The notes under the pieces are model-generated. The model was not told where the DNA came from, did no database searches, and saw nothing but the letters and a program-made list of their open reading frames with translations. From Planctomycetota bacterium (GTDB lineage: Bacteria > Planctomycetota > UBA8108 > JACQVS01), in contig JACQVS010000061.1 in NCBI GenBank assembly GCA_016209605.1, positions 1 through 33,508 of the forward strand: a DNA stretch of 33,508 bases. Reading direction: 5' to 3'. Of the stretch, positions 24,701 through 33,508 are shown piece after piece (position 1 is the stretch's first letter; every line of letters begins with the position of its first letter). The position numbers were made by a program, and so were the translations under genes.

Positions 24701-27700
24701 ACTCGCAGACCATCTGCGACATCCCGTTCACCGAGGGCTGCGTCGAGCTGGGCATCACGAGCGTCACGACGGGCGCTGACGGCCGTTACTCGATGCCCTG
24801 GATCCTCGCCAATACCGCGCGGCCCGAGTTCCCGCCCAAGATCCGCGCCGTCGATCTGGCCGCGGGGGAGGAAGGGGAGCTGTTCCTGCGCCCGTTCTTC
24901 AAGGGCCAGCTCCTCCGCGGCGACGTCATCCTGCGCGGCTTCGGCATCGTCACCGGCGAGGTGGTCGACGAAGAGGGCCGGCGCGTCGGCTCGGTATCTA
25001 ATGGGGCAGATGGGGCCGATGAGCCGGGGAAGCGCGTCATCATCGAGATCACCGGCGCCGCCGGCGCGGGCCGGACCGGCGCCGTCGCCGGCGCGGATGG
25101 CGCCTTCATCGTCCCCCAGGTTCCCGTGGGGGCCGTCATCATCAAGGCCATCGACGAGCGAACCGGCGCGGCAGGCGTTGTCGCCGCGAGCGTCCCCGAG
25201 GCGGACGCCACCATCGAAGTTCGTGTCATTCTGTTCCAGGTGAAGGGCAACGTGGCCGGGCGCGTCCTGCGCCTCGGAGGCGAGCCCGCGGCCGGCGTCC
25301 CCGTGGTCGCGCGCGCGCAGGTGCCGATCGACATCAACTCCTTCGGCGTCCAGAAGGTCGAGGCCGACGTGGGGCTCGCCTTCACCGACGCGGCGGGAGG
25401 ATTTGAAATCCGCGATGTGCCCGGAGGGCCCTTCACCGTGCGCTCCTTCGATCCGGCGACCTACGAGCAGGCCGAGGCGCGCGGCTTCCTCGATGACGGC
25501 GAGACGGCCGAGGTGACCCTGGTCTTCCCCGGCGCGGGCGGCATCGTGCGCGGTCTGGTGGTCGACTCCGGCGGGCGGCCGTCGCCCTTCGCCCTGGTGG
25601 CCGGCGGCCCGGCCATCGGCAAGGCCGATGAGCTCGGCCGCTTCGAGCTCAGGAACTTCCCCATCGGGCGCTTCAAGATCACCGCCAAGGCGGCGGACAG
25701 CTTCGCTTCGGGCGATGTCGAGATCGACATCATCTCGGGCGGCGACGTGCAGGAGGTGCTCATTCGCCTCCGGCCCCTGGGCTCGATCGCCGGGCGCGTC
25801 CTCGAAGCCGATGGCGCGACACCGGTCAAGGAACAGCCGGTCATCCTCTGGACCAATCCCTCGGGCGGCCAGGCCGCCGTCCTCTACCGCACCAGGACCT
25901 CATCGAGCGGCGCGTACCTCTTCGACCAGGTGCCGGCCCACGACCTCCGGAATCCAGCCCTCCCCGGACGCTGGCGCGTCCAGTCGGTGCGGCGCGGGAG
26001 CTCGACTGAGGACGGCTCGGAGGAGAGCCTCGACGGCGGCGAGACCTTTACCGAGCTGCGCTTCCAGGGTGAGGTGCGGAACGTCAACGTCATCTATCGC
26101 GGCCGCGGCGTCATTCGCGGCCGCCTCGTCCAGACCAACGGCACGCCGGCGATCGGCGACGTGCTCCTGCGCGTCCCGGCGATCAAGATCCTCTCGGGCT
26201 TTGGAGTCGGCGCCGACTTCATCGCCGAGCGCACGGCCTTCGCGCGGAGCTTGATCCAGGCCTACGCTTCGATCCTCGATGAGTTCGACACCGCCCTGCC
26301 GCAGGAGGCGGCGGAGTTCCTAGCGGCCACGAACGGCCCGAGCGAGCAGATCTTCCCCTTCTTCGTCTCCAAGCAGATCCTCTTCAAGGTCCAGCCGGGA
26401 GCGGGCGGCGTCGTGGACGGCAAGTTCGAGACCGAGCCCCAGCTCGCCGGAACGGTGGACCTACAGGCGCAGGCGACGCTGACCGCAGTCGCCGCGCGCA
26501 AGGGGGAGATCCCGCGCACGAGAGATGCGGCGAGCCGCCTCCTCGACTTCGGCGACATCGTCCTCACCCCGGCCGTGGGCGAGATCGCCGGCCGCGTCCT
26601 CCCGCCCGATGGCGCAACTCCCGTCGGACGCGATGTCAAGGTGACGCTCCAGGTGCCCCGCGTGCCTCCCATCGACGTCCTCACCGATGATGAGGGGCGT
26701 TTCGCCTTCCCGCTCGCCCCCGTCGGCCCATTCTGCCTCATCGCGGACACGGGCACGCCGCCGGTCGAGATCGCGGCGCGCTCGGCCGCGGAGATCGTCA
26801 CCAATACGTTCCAGGACGCTCAGGGAAAGCGCGCTCTCAACGTCCGCCTCTTCGGCAAGGGGCTCGGCGAGCTGCAGCCGGACGGCCGCGTCGAGGTCGA
26901 TCTGCGCCTCCAGGGGGCCGCGGGCGTCGCGGTGCGCGTCGAGCGCGAGGACGGGACCGCGGTGCAGGGGGCCTCGGTCACGCTGCGCACGCTTTTTGAG
27001 CCGGACGGCCCGGTGGAATCGAGCTTCGAGGGCCAGTCGACGGACTCGCAAGGGCTGGTCGATTTCCTCCCCGTGACCGAAGGCGCTTTCCAGGTCACCG
27101 CGAGCGAGCTTGGCAATCCGCGCTTGGGCCTCGCCGCCGGGGCGGTGCCAGCGCGGCCGCGAGACGGCCTGTCGATCCCGATCGCGGTCATTCTCGGGAA
27201 GAGCGTCAGCGCGGGCGGCGCGGTCGTCGCCGTCGAGCGCTTCGGCGCCGTGCGCGGCCGCGTCGTCGAGCCCGACGGCTCGGTCTTCCTGGGGGCCGCC
27301 CGCATCCAGGTGCAGGCCGCGGGCGCCACGCTCGAATCCTCGACCGGCGCGGACGGCGCCTTCGAGGTCGCGCCTGTCCCCGCCGGGGCGGTCTTCGTCG
27401 CCGCCCACGACCTCAACACCAACCGCCGCGCCCAGGCGCAGAGCGTGCTCCCCGGAGACGGCGCCGTCGATTTGACGCTGCGGCTGAACGCCTCCGGAAC
27501 GGTCTCGGGTCGCGTGCTCTCGTTCGGCGGCGATCACGCCATCCCCGGCGCGGTCGTGCGCCTGGATCCGCCCGCTGCGAGCGGGGTGACGGCGATCGTG
27601 ACGCAGTCGGACCTCGAGGGCCGATTCCGCTTCTCCGGCGTCCCCGAGGGGGCCTTCGCCCTCTCCGCCGGAGACCCCGCGACCGGGGCAAAGGGATTCG

Positions 27701-28608
27701 CCCAGGGCTCGGTCGGTTTGGGCGCGGAGGACCTCGAGGTCGACGTACGCCTGGGGCCCCTGGCGCGCCTCGAAGGCGTCGTCTTCGCCGCCGGCGTGCG
27801 GCTCGGAGCGGATGGCCGGCCCGTGGATGGAAACGGCGATCCGTTTCCCGATGCCCCGGTGACGCCTTTTGCCGAATTGAGCCTCGAGGGCCCGGCCATT
27901 TCCCGCGGCGCAACCGCTGATGGCGCCGGCGCCTTCCGCTTCGAGAACCTGCCGCCGGGAACCTACCGCTTGACGGCGAAGCATCCGACGGCGCCGGACG
28001 GCGAGATCCGCGAGGCCCGCCTGACGGAAGACGGCGAGACGGCCCAGGCCTCCCTCTCCCTCCGGGGGCTCGGGATTGTCTCGGGAGAGGTCCGCGACTC
28101 CATCAGCCGCTCCGCCGTTGCCTTCGTCCGCGTCACCCTCAGCAGCCAGAGCCCCTTTGCCCGCGGCCTCTTCTCGCGCCTCACCGGCCAGGACGGCGCC
28201 TTCCGATTCGAGGACGTCCCCGCGGGGGCCTTTAGCCTCCAGGCCGTGACCACGGTCGGCACCCCCCCCCTCGGCGCCTCCGCCGCCGGCGAGATCGCCG
28301 CCCCCGGCCAGGAAATCGCCTTCTTTGAAAACGATGGCGATCCGGAGCGCGGCGCCTTGATCCTCCAGGATTCCGGGAGCGCCCTCGGCCGGGTTCTGGA
28401 ACGCGGCGCCCCGAGAGCGCTCGCGGTCGTGACCCTCCTTGGGGGGGGGGAACGATCTGGCTCAAACCACCGATCCGGAGGGCCGCTTCCGCTTCGACGG
28501 CCTCCCCCTGGGGACTTACTCCGGCCGCGCCGAGAATCCCTTCACCGGCTCTCGCGTCCGGTTTGCCCTCGAGCTCGCCGCCAACACCCAGGAGGTGGAC
28601 CTGGGTGA
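21712..28608 (+). CDS. Giant secreted multi-module protein, N-terminal part (frameshifted)
   Basis: A 2,298-codon frame with unknown overall function, probably a cell-surface or extracellular structural protein or adhesin. GTG at 21712 follows AGGAAGG (21695-21701); ATG at 21733 or 21748 is also possible. The signal peptide runs MNRRREFARLL through FCLGVLAVVALSLMSLPAA. An N-terminal domain of unknown type follows, then a helical stretch near 23570-23740 (YLETEFGRLEAEFPAEKEAERA), an SbsA-type Ig-like domain (24330-24620), and about 13 tandem carboxypeptidase-regulatory-like modules. The final 53 codons or so (from 28450) are noise: after the G10 tract (28441-28450) the real sequence continues in the next frame to the end of the window. 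It starts 19 bp after the RHS gene and is probably co-transcribed with it. Confidence 0.88.
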   Translation: MRFVVDPMETANMNRRREFARLLPRAKPSFCLGVLAVVALSLMSLPAADPLGRGVIEITSLTVDVDTRPDLEGLQSTLTAVKDFPAAIQTIVGLPESRRAGFSVSARLVGPAFGGQALTFIAPAGGRFEIPPLGQEGTYFLDDIHLLDAEGRRVLNRRPERPRVEIQVIDQILVTEVITRPLTLEEIREKGIVIDEKSFSVLNFSMGLSIGGKQVQIDVPIIQPKTPGIAVPQLPQIQPPQTSFVPFKGPDLEIPNFQVGGFFLEMPPELGEIEEIRLPGLPGLIIIPGDVGFLNQFFSALLIVQNVAPGGSGLSVSELKARIKLPAGPDGIPGTGDDVLRVARTQASGVQEELPIRRALVTADGKELLTQESFLLPQERGKAEFLLEGLREGTHAFDIDIAGRLFVPSRGQFFDLKGKAAGAVVVRNPTFNLVLAHPQTVREGERYSLFATVSNTSQTDANLFRIRLSERSLTGTVLVPGTPSGFTRDSLKAGESETFEFRLESRRTGSVGGTVFQADDGITGSFVLTAGVSERGIPLSPDTLVLPSFLTGAFPDPPPLERDVLRILGQAWSIATAPAGSLPPGILRPSRDGVKSRAVGFAARGLRILFGEPLERVVTDYAFDYLETEFGRLEAEFPAEKEAERARARADHEAFDRLVRSARQGRFVPRDIGEILRQAQLGGRLAGALEALNLVADAGSGRAPYLAAAIGRGAGGVPARLRLVDPSGRRAGANRRPDLSDPDGDDGRARDLPFADVIPLLDAPGSHAEIALAGSVADGEYFVEIHGEGDGETDLAIACQTAAGVRRLVFAGVPLAPGSVARAAVRKGSDAQPALEVDLDEDGLAEQTIAPSIDTVEPDAPPAALSARQWGKGPPSGVITLEKGDPFGRLVGILFSERVEKASAEDVLNYTVLGNRVSSAALQPDRRIAFLFLEQPINPLDPVETIQIQGVKDLAGNAMAPAELPIDPDPDLGLGGPIEGIVRRANGQPVAGATVVYSQTICDIPFTEGCVELGITSVTTGADGRYSMPWILANTARPEFPPKIRAVDLAAGEEGELFLRPFFKGQLLRGDVILRGFGIVTGEVVDEEGRRVGSVSNGADGADEPGKRVIIEITGAAGAGRTGAVAGADGAFIVPQVPVGAVIIKAIDERTGAAGVVAASVPEADATIEVRVILFQVKGNVAGRVLRLGGEPAAGVPVVARAQVPIDINSFGVQKVEADVGLAFTDAAGGFEIRDVPGGPFTVRSFDPATYEQAEARGFLDDGETAEVTLVFPGAGGIVRGLVVDSGGRPSPFALVAGGPAIGKADELGRFELRNFPIGRFKITAKAADSFASGDVEIDIISGGDVQEVLIRLRPLGSIAGRVLEADGATPVKEQPVILWTNPSGGQAAVLYRTRTSSSGAYLFDQVPAHDLRNPALPGRWRVQSVRRGSSTEDGSEESLDGGETFTELRFQGEVRNVNVIYRGRGVIRGRLVQTNGTPAIGDVLLRVPAIKILSGFGVGADFIAERTAFARSLIQAYASILDEFDTALPQEAAEFLAATNGPSEQIFPFFVSKQILFKVQPGAGGVVDGKFETEPQLAGTVDLQAQATLTAVAARKGEIPRTRDAASRLLDFGDIVLTPAVGEIAGRVLPPDGATPVGRDVKVTLQVPRVPPIDVLTDDEGRFAFPLAPVGPFCLIADTGTPPVEIAARSAAEIVTNTFQDAQGKRALNVRLFGKGLGELQPDGRVEVDLRLQGAAGVAVRVEREDGTAVQGASVTLRTLFEPDGPVESSFEGQSTDSQGLVDFLPVTEGAFQVTASELGNPRLGLAAGAVPARPRDGLSIPIAVILGKSVSAGGAVVAVERFGAVRGRVVEPDGSVFLGAARIQVQAAGATLESSTGADGAFEVAPVPAGAVFVAAHDLNTNRRAQAQSVLPGDGAVDLTLRLNASGTVSGRVLSFGGDHAIPGAVVRLDPPAASGVTAIVTQSDLEGRFRFSGVPEGAFALSAGDPATGAKGFAQGSVGLGAEDLEVDVRLGPLARLEGVVFAAGVRLGADGRPVDGNGDPFPDAPVTPFAELSLEGPAISRGATADGAGAFRFENLPPGTYRLTAKHPTAPDGEIREARLTEDGETAQASLSLRGLGIVSGEVRDSISRSAVAFVRVTLSSQSPFARGLFSRLTGQDGAFRFEDVPAGAFSLQAVTTVGTPPLGASAAGEIAAPGQEIAFFENDGDPERGALILQDSGSALGRVLERGAPRALAVVTLLGGGERSGSNHRSGGPLPLRRPPPGDLLRPRRESLHRLSRPVCPRARRQHPGGGPG
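28262..28270 (+). repeat. C9 homopolymer tract in coding sequence
   Basis: Nine C in a row encode Thr-Pro-Pro-Leu in the twelfth regulatory module and are in frame as sequenced. It lies 170 bases upstream of the G10 tract, so this short stretch holds two slippage-prone tracts. Confidence 0.85.
28441..28450 (+). repeat. G10 homopolymer tract causing a frameshift
   Basis: Ten G in a row. With nine, the module reads TLLGGGNDLAQTTDPEGRF and the protein continues for at least 1,686 codons. With ten, it ends at 28608 after a meaningless tail. Confidence 0.85.
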
Positions 28609-31600
28609 CCTGGTCCTGGACGGGGAACCTCCCGCGGTCCTCTCTGTTCAACCGGCTCCAGGCTCCTCCGGCGCGCCCCTGGCCGGCCCGGTCATGGTCT
28701 TTTTTTCCGAGGCCATCGATCCGGCGACGGTCAACGAGACAACCTTCATCGCGCGCGCGGCTGGGGTGAAGGCCAAAGGCGCCTACTCCCTGGACGCGGC
28801 GGGCAGCGCCGCGAGATTCACGCCGGCCTCTCCTTTCCCTGATCTCACTCTGATCCGGGTGGACCTCCTGCCGGATCTCCTCGACTTTAACGGCGTCCCG
28901 AAGTCCATCGGCATCCGCGATCGGAACGGCATTTCCCTCGCCGGGCCGGTCTCCTTCGAGTTCGTGACCGGCGACTCCACGCCGCCCGCCATCGCGAGCC
29001 TCTCGCCGCTTCCAGGATCGACCAACAATCCCCTCGATGCGGTGGCGCGGATCGCCTTCACCGAGCCCATCGATCCCGCGACCATGGCCGGCCTACGCCT
29101 TTTGAAAGATGGGACGGTCCCGGTCCCCGGCCGGCCGAACTCCCTGCCCATCCTCAACCACACGGTTTTCGTCTTCACGCCCGAGGTCTTCCTCGATCCC
29201 GACTCCCGCTACGTCATCGAGGTCCCGGGCCCCATCGCCGACCGCTCGGGAAACCGCCTGAGCGAGGGGAGCATCCGCTACGAGTTCCGCTCTCTCGACA
29301 CCGTGGGGCCGGTGCTCGCTTCGATTGCCCCCGCGGCCGGAGCGCGGCTCGTCCGCGGCCAGCCCGCCGCTTTCGAGGTGACCGCTCTCGATCCCGCCGA
29401 TGTCCAGTCCATCGACGTCACCGTCGGCGGCGCGCTTGCCGCTACTTTGATCAAGGCCCCCTTCATCTTTACGAAGGCTTTTGGAGCCGGTTCGTTTTTG
29501 ATTGCCGCTGTCGGAGTGGACGCGATCGGCAACCGCGGAGCGCCGGTGAGCCTCGCCATCTCGATCTCTGACGATGCGCCCCCGTCGATCGCCTTGAGAT
29601 CGAGCCCCGCCGCGACTGTCCAGGCTGGCGAGGCGGTCACCGCCACGGCCAGCGCCGGCGATGACCTCGGCGTCCGCTCCATCCTTTTCCAGGTGAGCGA
29701 AACCGGCGCCTCGCGGCGGGTGGATTTCTCGCCGCCCGCCGTTTCTGGAGAAGGGACCTTCACCTTCACCGCGCCGGCGGTCTTCACCGGCGGCGGCAGT
29801 CTCCTCACCATCCGCGCCGCCGCGACCGACACCGCCGGCCAGGTGCGCGAGGCCGAGGCCGTGGTCCTGCGCATTGAAGACCGAGCCGGCCCCCAGGTCG
29901 TCATCCTCGCCCCGGCCGCGGGAGAGAGGGCCGGACCGGGGGCCGAGACGACCGTGACCGTGCAGGCGAGCGATCCGGCCGGCGTCGCCGAGATCTCTTT
30001 CCAGGTCGACCGCGCCGGCGCGGTCTTCGTGCCGCGCCAGGCCGCCCTGATCGAAGGGCGGCCGGCCCTGGCGGTCCGGAGCTTCCGCTTCACCACCCCA
30101 GCGCCTTTCGAGGGCTTCCTGACGGTGCGGGCCTTCGCCGCCGATTCGCTGGGGAATATAAGCGAGGCGCCGGCGCGGGCTCTCAGCGCCAAGGACTCCA
30201 CGCCCCCTTCGGTCTCTGTGACCCTGCTCCAGGGGGATCGCTTCGAGCCGGGGACCAGCGCCACGGCGCTGGTCTCGGCCTCGGATACGTCCGGCCTCGC
30301 GTCGCTGAGATTCCTCGCCGACGGCGCCGTGCGCGAGTCGCGCGCGCTCACCGGGCAGGCGACCGCCGCCTTCAACTTCAGCTTCCCCATCCCCGCCGGG
30401 GCGCCGCGGGGGACGGTATTCCGGCTCGGCGGCCAGGCGGTCGACCTCGACGGCAACGTTTCGGCACTGGTCGAGGCTCCGATCCGGGTGGCGGACATCA
30501 CCCCTCCAGCCGCTTCCATCATCTCGCCGGCGGCCGGGACCGAGGCGCAACCGGGATCGACCGTCGAGGTCCGCGTTCGCGCCATCGACAATGTCGCCGT
30601 GGCGGCGTTGCGCCTCCTCGCCTTCGGCGCCGCCGTTTTCGATGCGTCGAGATCGGTCGACCCCCCCGCCCGCGAGGCCGAGGCGACCTTCCAGCTCCTG
30701 GTCCCGGCGGAAGCGGCGCCGGGCGCGGCCATCGAGCTCGTCGCCTTCGCCCTCGACGCCGAGGGGAACGAGGGGAGGTCGGCCGCGATCGCGCTCAAGG
30801 TTGCCGACCTCGAGGGGCCGCGGGTCCTCACCGCCGATCCGCCCGATGGCGCCATCGACGTCGATCCTCGCGTCCGGGTGCGAGTGGTTTTCAGCGAGCC
30901 CATCGCCCGCGCCACGGTCACGGCCGGGACGCTCATCCTCGAAGGGCCCACTGGATCCGTGGCCGGGGACATCTCCTTCCAGGACGGCGACAAAGTCGTC
31001 ATCTTCGCGCCCGCCGCGCCGCTCCAGCTCGAGGGGCTACACACCTTGATCCTCAGGACCGGGATCACGGACCTCGCGGGGAATCCCCTCAGGGCCGAGT
31101 TCCGGAGCTCCTTCACGGCGCGCGGGCCCGATCTCGTCCGCCCGCGCGTGGTCCGCGTCAACCCGCCGGATGGCGCGACCGGCGTCGACCTCAGGCCCGC
31201 CATCGAAGTGACGTTTTCGGAGCCTCTGCTCGCCTCGAGCCTGAACGAGGCCACGGCAACGCTCTCGGCCGGCGGGACGGCGGTTGCCGTCGCGGTCTCT
31301 CTTTCCGCGGATGGCCTCCAGGCCGCGATCGTTCCGCGGGCGGATCTGGCCCTGGGCACCGAACACCTCCTCGATCTCAAAGACGGCGCCACGGATCTCG
31401 AGGGGAATCCCCTCGAGCCTTTCCAGGGCCGCTTCACGACGCGCGGCGCCGATCTCACCGGACCCCAGGTCGCGGCTTTCGAGCCTCCCGATGGCGCGGC
31501 GGGCGTTTCGGTCTCGATCCAGCCCCTCATCCGCTTCAGCGAGGCGATCTCCGCCGCCACCGTGACCGCGGAGTCCGTCCGCCTCCTCGACCGGAACGGC

Positions 31601-33508
31601 CTCGCCGTCGCCGCGGCGCTGCGGCTCGAGGAGGGGAACCGCGCCGTTCGCATCCTTCCCGGACAGAGCCTCGACTTCGACTCGCCGTACACCATCGAGG
31701 TATTGGGCTCGATCACGGACCTCGCTGGGAACGGCCTAGCCGATGCCTCGGGACAGCCGGCGGCGGCGCGGAGCGGCTTCCGGACCGGAGCGCTGGCGCT
31801 CGTCTCTCCTGCAAACGGCTCCCGCGCCGTCGAGGGGCAGGCGCTGGAGGTGGCGGTCGAGTCGGCGCAGGCCGACCTGGTCTCCATCATCGCCTACGGG
31901 AACGGCAAGCCGCTCGGATCGTCACAGAGCCCGGGCCGGCGGGTGGCCGCCAGCATCACCGTTCCCCCGCTTGTCGCCATCCCCGGCGACCCCTTCGCCG
32001 ACTGGGTGGCGGGCGAGAAGGGGGGAGGCGATGACAGCGCCCTTCGAGGCGCCGGAGCGCCGGACGGGACGGGATACATCGGCAATTTCACTCCGAAAAT
32101 TTTCTTTTTCCGCGACAACGCCATCGTCGATGGCCCTGGGGTCGATATCGCCGTCCACCGCCCGGCCGGCGCCGGACTCACCCTCTTCGACCTGGCCGCG
32201 AGCGCGGACGGGGTCAACTTCGCGCCCCTGGTGCCCATCAGCGTCGATCCGGAGCAGCGCCGCTTCGAATTCGACCTGGCCCCCACCGGACTGGTTCGGG
32301 TGAATTCCGTGCGCATCCAGGGCCGGAGCGATGCGGGCTTCGCCGCCGACATGCCCGTCGACGCCGTCGAGGCGCTCCACTCGGAGCCCATCGCCGGCGG
32401 GCTCTCCATCGGCGCCGAGGTGGAGGCGGCCGGGAAACGCCTATGGCTGCCGGATGCGGCCATCGAGGTCGTCCCGGCTTCGGGCGATGCCGATGGCGAC
32501 GGCATCGCGAACGGCATCGAGGTTTCTCTCGGCACCGATCCCTTCCGCGCCGATTCGGCCGATGACCTGGACGGAGACGGCCTCTCGAACTTGATCGAGC
32601 TGCGGCTCGGAACGGGCATACGCAATCCCGACTCCGACGGCGATGGCCTCGCCGACGGCGCGGAGGATAAAAATCGGAACGGCAGCCGCGACGCCGGCGA
32701 AACCGACGCCCTCAATCCCGATTCAGACGGCGACGGCATGCGGGACGGCCCCGAGGTCGCGGCCGGCCTCGATCCCCTCCGGAACGATGCGAACGAGGAT
32801 CCCGATGGCGATGGCATCATCAATATCCGCGAGCTCGAATTCGGCTCGAACCCCTTCGTGGCCGAGACCGGCCTGGTGGTGGCGCCAGGCGAGGTCCTCG
32901 AGCTTCAAGGCGTGAATTCCTTCTCGAACATCCTGGTCGCCGAGGGCGGGACCATTCGAGGCGCGGGCGCGGAGCCTCTCGTCCTCGTGGCGCAGGGAAA
33001 CTTCACCGTCGCGGGGACGATCGATGTTTCCGGCGGCCCCGGCAGCGCAGGCCGGAACGACTCGAACGATCCAGCGGCCGGAGGGAGCGCCGCGGCCGGC
33101 GGCGGGCGCGGCGGCGCGGGCGGAACGCTGAAGCTTTCCGGTGAGACCGGTTCTGGCCCTGGCGGCGGGAAGGGCGGCAACGCGGCGATCACGAACCACG
33201 GCAATGGCGGCGGGGGGGGCGGGTACGGATCGAACGGCACGAACGGCCGCCAGTTCGAAACCGCTCAGACCACCCTGGGGCCGGCTTACGGCGACATCTT
33301 CTTGAGCGAGCTTCTGGGCGGCTCGGGAGGCGGAGGCGGAGGCGCGGGCGGGGCAGAGTTCATCCCCGGGGTGCAGAACGGTTCCAGCGGCGGAGCCGGC
33401 GGGGGCGGCGGCGGGACGGTGAAGCTGGTCTCCGGCGGGACGCTCCTCATCGGCGCTCAAGGGAAGGTGCTCGCCAACGGCGGCGACGGCGGCTCGAGCG
33501 CCAATAAC
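28451..33508 (+). CDS. Giant secreted protein, continuation (partial, runs off window)
   Basis: An open frame of 1,686 codons with no stop up to the last base; it is the continuation of the 21712 gene, not a new gene, because it completes the regulatory module cut by the G10 tract. In order: the rest of that module (to about 28618); SbsA/Big_5-type Ig domains (28625-29290); several Bacterial Ig-like domains with the D.(T/S)PP.V.. opening (29300-30800); three further Big_5 domains (about 30812, 31133 and 31460, each with P.DGA.(D/G)V and FSE); a module near 32080-32470; thrombospondin-type-3-like calcium repeats; and a glycine-rich tail. Such architecture points to an extracellular stalk or adhesin. 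The C-terminal anchor or sorting domain must lie beyond the window. Confidence 0.85.
32480..32865 (+). repeat. Thrombospondin type 3-like calcium-binding repeats
   Basis: Four or five D-x-D-G-D-G loops (DADGDGIANG, DDLDGDGLSNL, NPDSDGDGLADG, NPDSDGDGMRDG, EDPDGDGIINI) alternate with short E-(V/L)-x-x-G-(T/S) segments. They are typical rigid, calcium-dependent spacers in secreted bacterial proteins. Confidence 0.85.
33015..33508 (+). repeat. Glycine-rich low-complexity tail
   Basis: The frame becomes very rich in Gly, Ala, Ser and Asn (GGPGSAGRND, GGGRGGAGG, GNGGGGGGYGSNG, GGAGGGGGGTVKL) to the end of the window. The DNA contains several G-runs, including one of 8 near 33212. Confidence 0.8.

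Larger units (their letters stand above)
24630..28618 (+). repeat. About 13 tandem CarboxypepD_reg-like protein modules
   Basis: Diverged modules of about 80-110 residues begin near 24640, 24940, 25250, 25530, 25780, 26105, 26578, 26925, 27245, 27495, 27760, 28072 and 28375. Each opens G-x-(V/I)-x-G-x-V, then has a D.DG.F.F..VP.G.F.(L/I).A core and ends in a strand before the next. They are repeats at protein level, not identical DNA. The last copy spans the G10 frameshift. Confidence 0.75.

Noticed and set aside
29278..31890. 870-codon minus-strand open frame
   Set aside because: Antisense to the Ig-domain continuation of the giant gene, made of Ser/Ala/Arg/Thr-rich filler without any domain.

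Overview
The window is a GC-rich bacterial chromosome segment. It most resembles Planctomycetota or a neighbouring phylum. The clues are a planctomycete-style dockerin EF-hand leading into a DUF1566 domain, a Tat-exported Gfo/Idh/MocA oxidoreductase, an ExbD with a long central insertion, a Ser/Thr kinase, tandem coiled-coil modules and enormous secreted multidomain proteins. This placement is an inference from gene style (moderate confidence); there is no rRNA or tRNA in the window to anchor it.

Layout. (1) 187-1445 (+): a translationally coupled pair, a single-pass membrane protein and a charged coiled-coil protein with three 37-residue repeats, closed by a rho-independent-type hairpin. Positions 1-186 show nothing I can name. 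(2) 4597-1457 (-): an arsenic-type unit of arsR, an ACR3 arsenite exporter and an 81-residue four-cysteine protein, followed after a 126 bp gap by a Ser/Thr protein kinase. Two related ~20 bp palindromes, one at the arsR promoter/start and one just ahead of acr3, look like ArsR operators. (3) 4751-6018 (+): an orphan ExbD/TolR protein overlapping a dockerin-like/DUF1566 protein that lacks a convincing N-terminus. (4) 6126-6760 (+): a small cluster of a 46-residue membrane peptide, a DGC-domain cysteine protein and a 24-residue membrane peptide. (5) 9563-6796 (-): acyl-CoA dehydrogenase, Gfo/Idh/MocA oxidoreductase and a small secretin-domain-like lipoprotein, nearly end to end. (6) 9771 to the window end (+): two consecutive giant exported-protein genes.

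The giants dominate the window. The first (9771-21692, about 3,970 codons if two frameshifts are repaired) is a lipoprotein with four N-terminal Ig-like domains, a beta-propeller-like LVIVD region, DUF6531, a long RHS/YD shell and a 300-residue C-terminal tip carrying a JAMM-like metalloprotease signature (E..HTHP..S..D). I read it as a polymorphic-toxin-type RHS effector or surface protein with no obvious immunity gene beside it. It is interrupted by an apparent one-base loss in a C run and a 4 bp AGAT tandem duplication that together restore frame.

The second (21712 to beyond 33508, over 3,930 codons if repaired) starts 19 bp later. It has a signal peptide, about 13 carboxypeptidase-regulatory-like (CarboxypepD_reg) modules, Ig-like and SbsA-type (Big_5) domains, thrombospondin-type-3 calcium repeats and a glycine-rich tail. 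It is frameshifted at a run of 10 G. Whether these indels are assembly errors, decay or phase-variable switches cannot be decided from the sequence alone.
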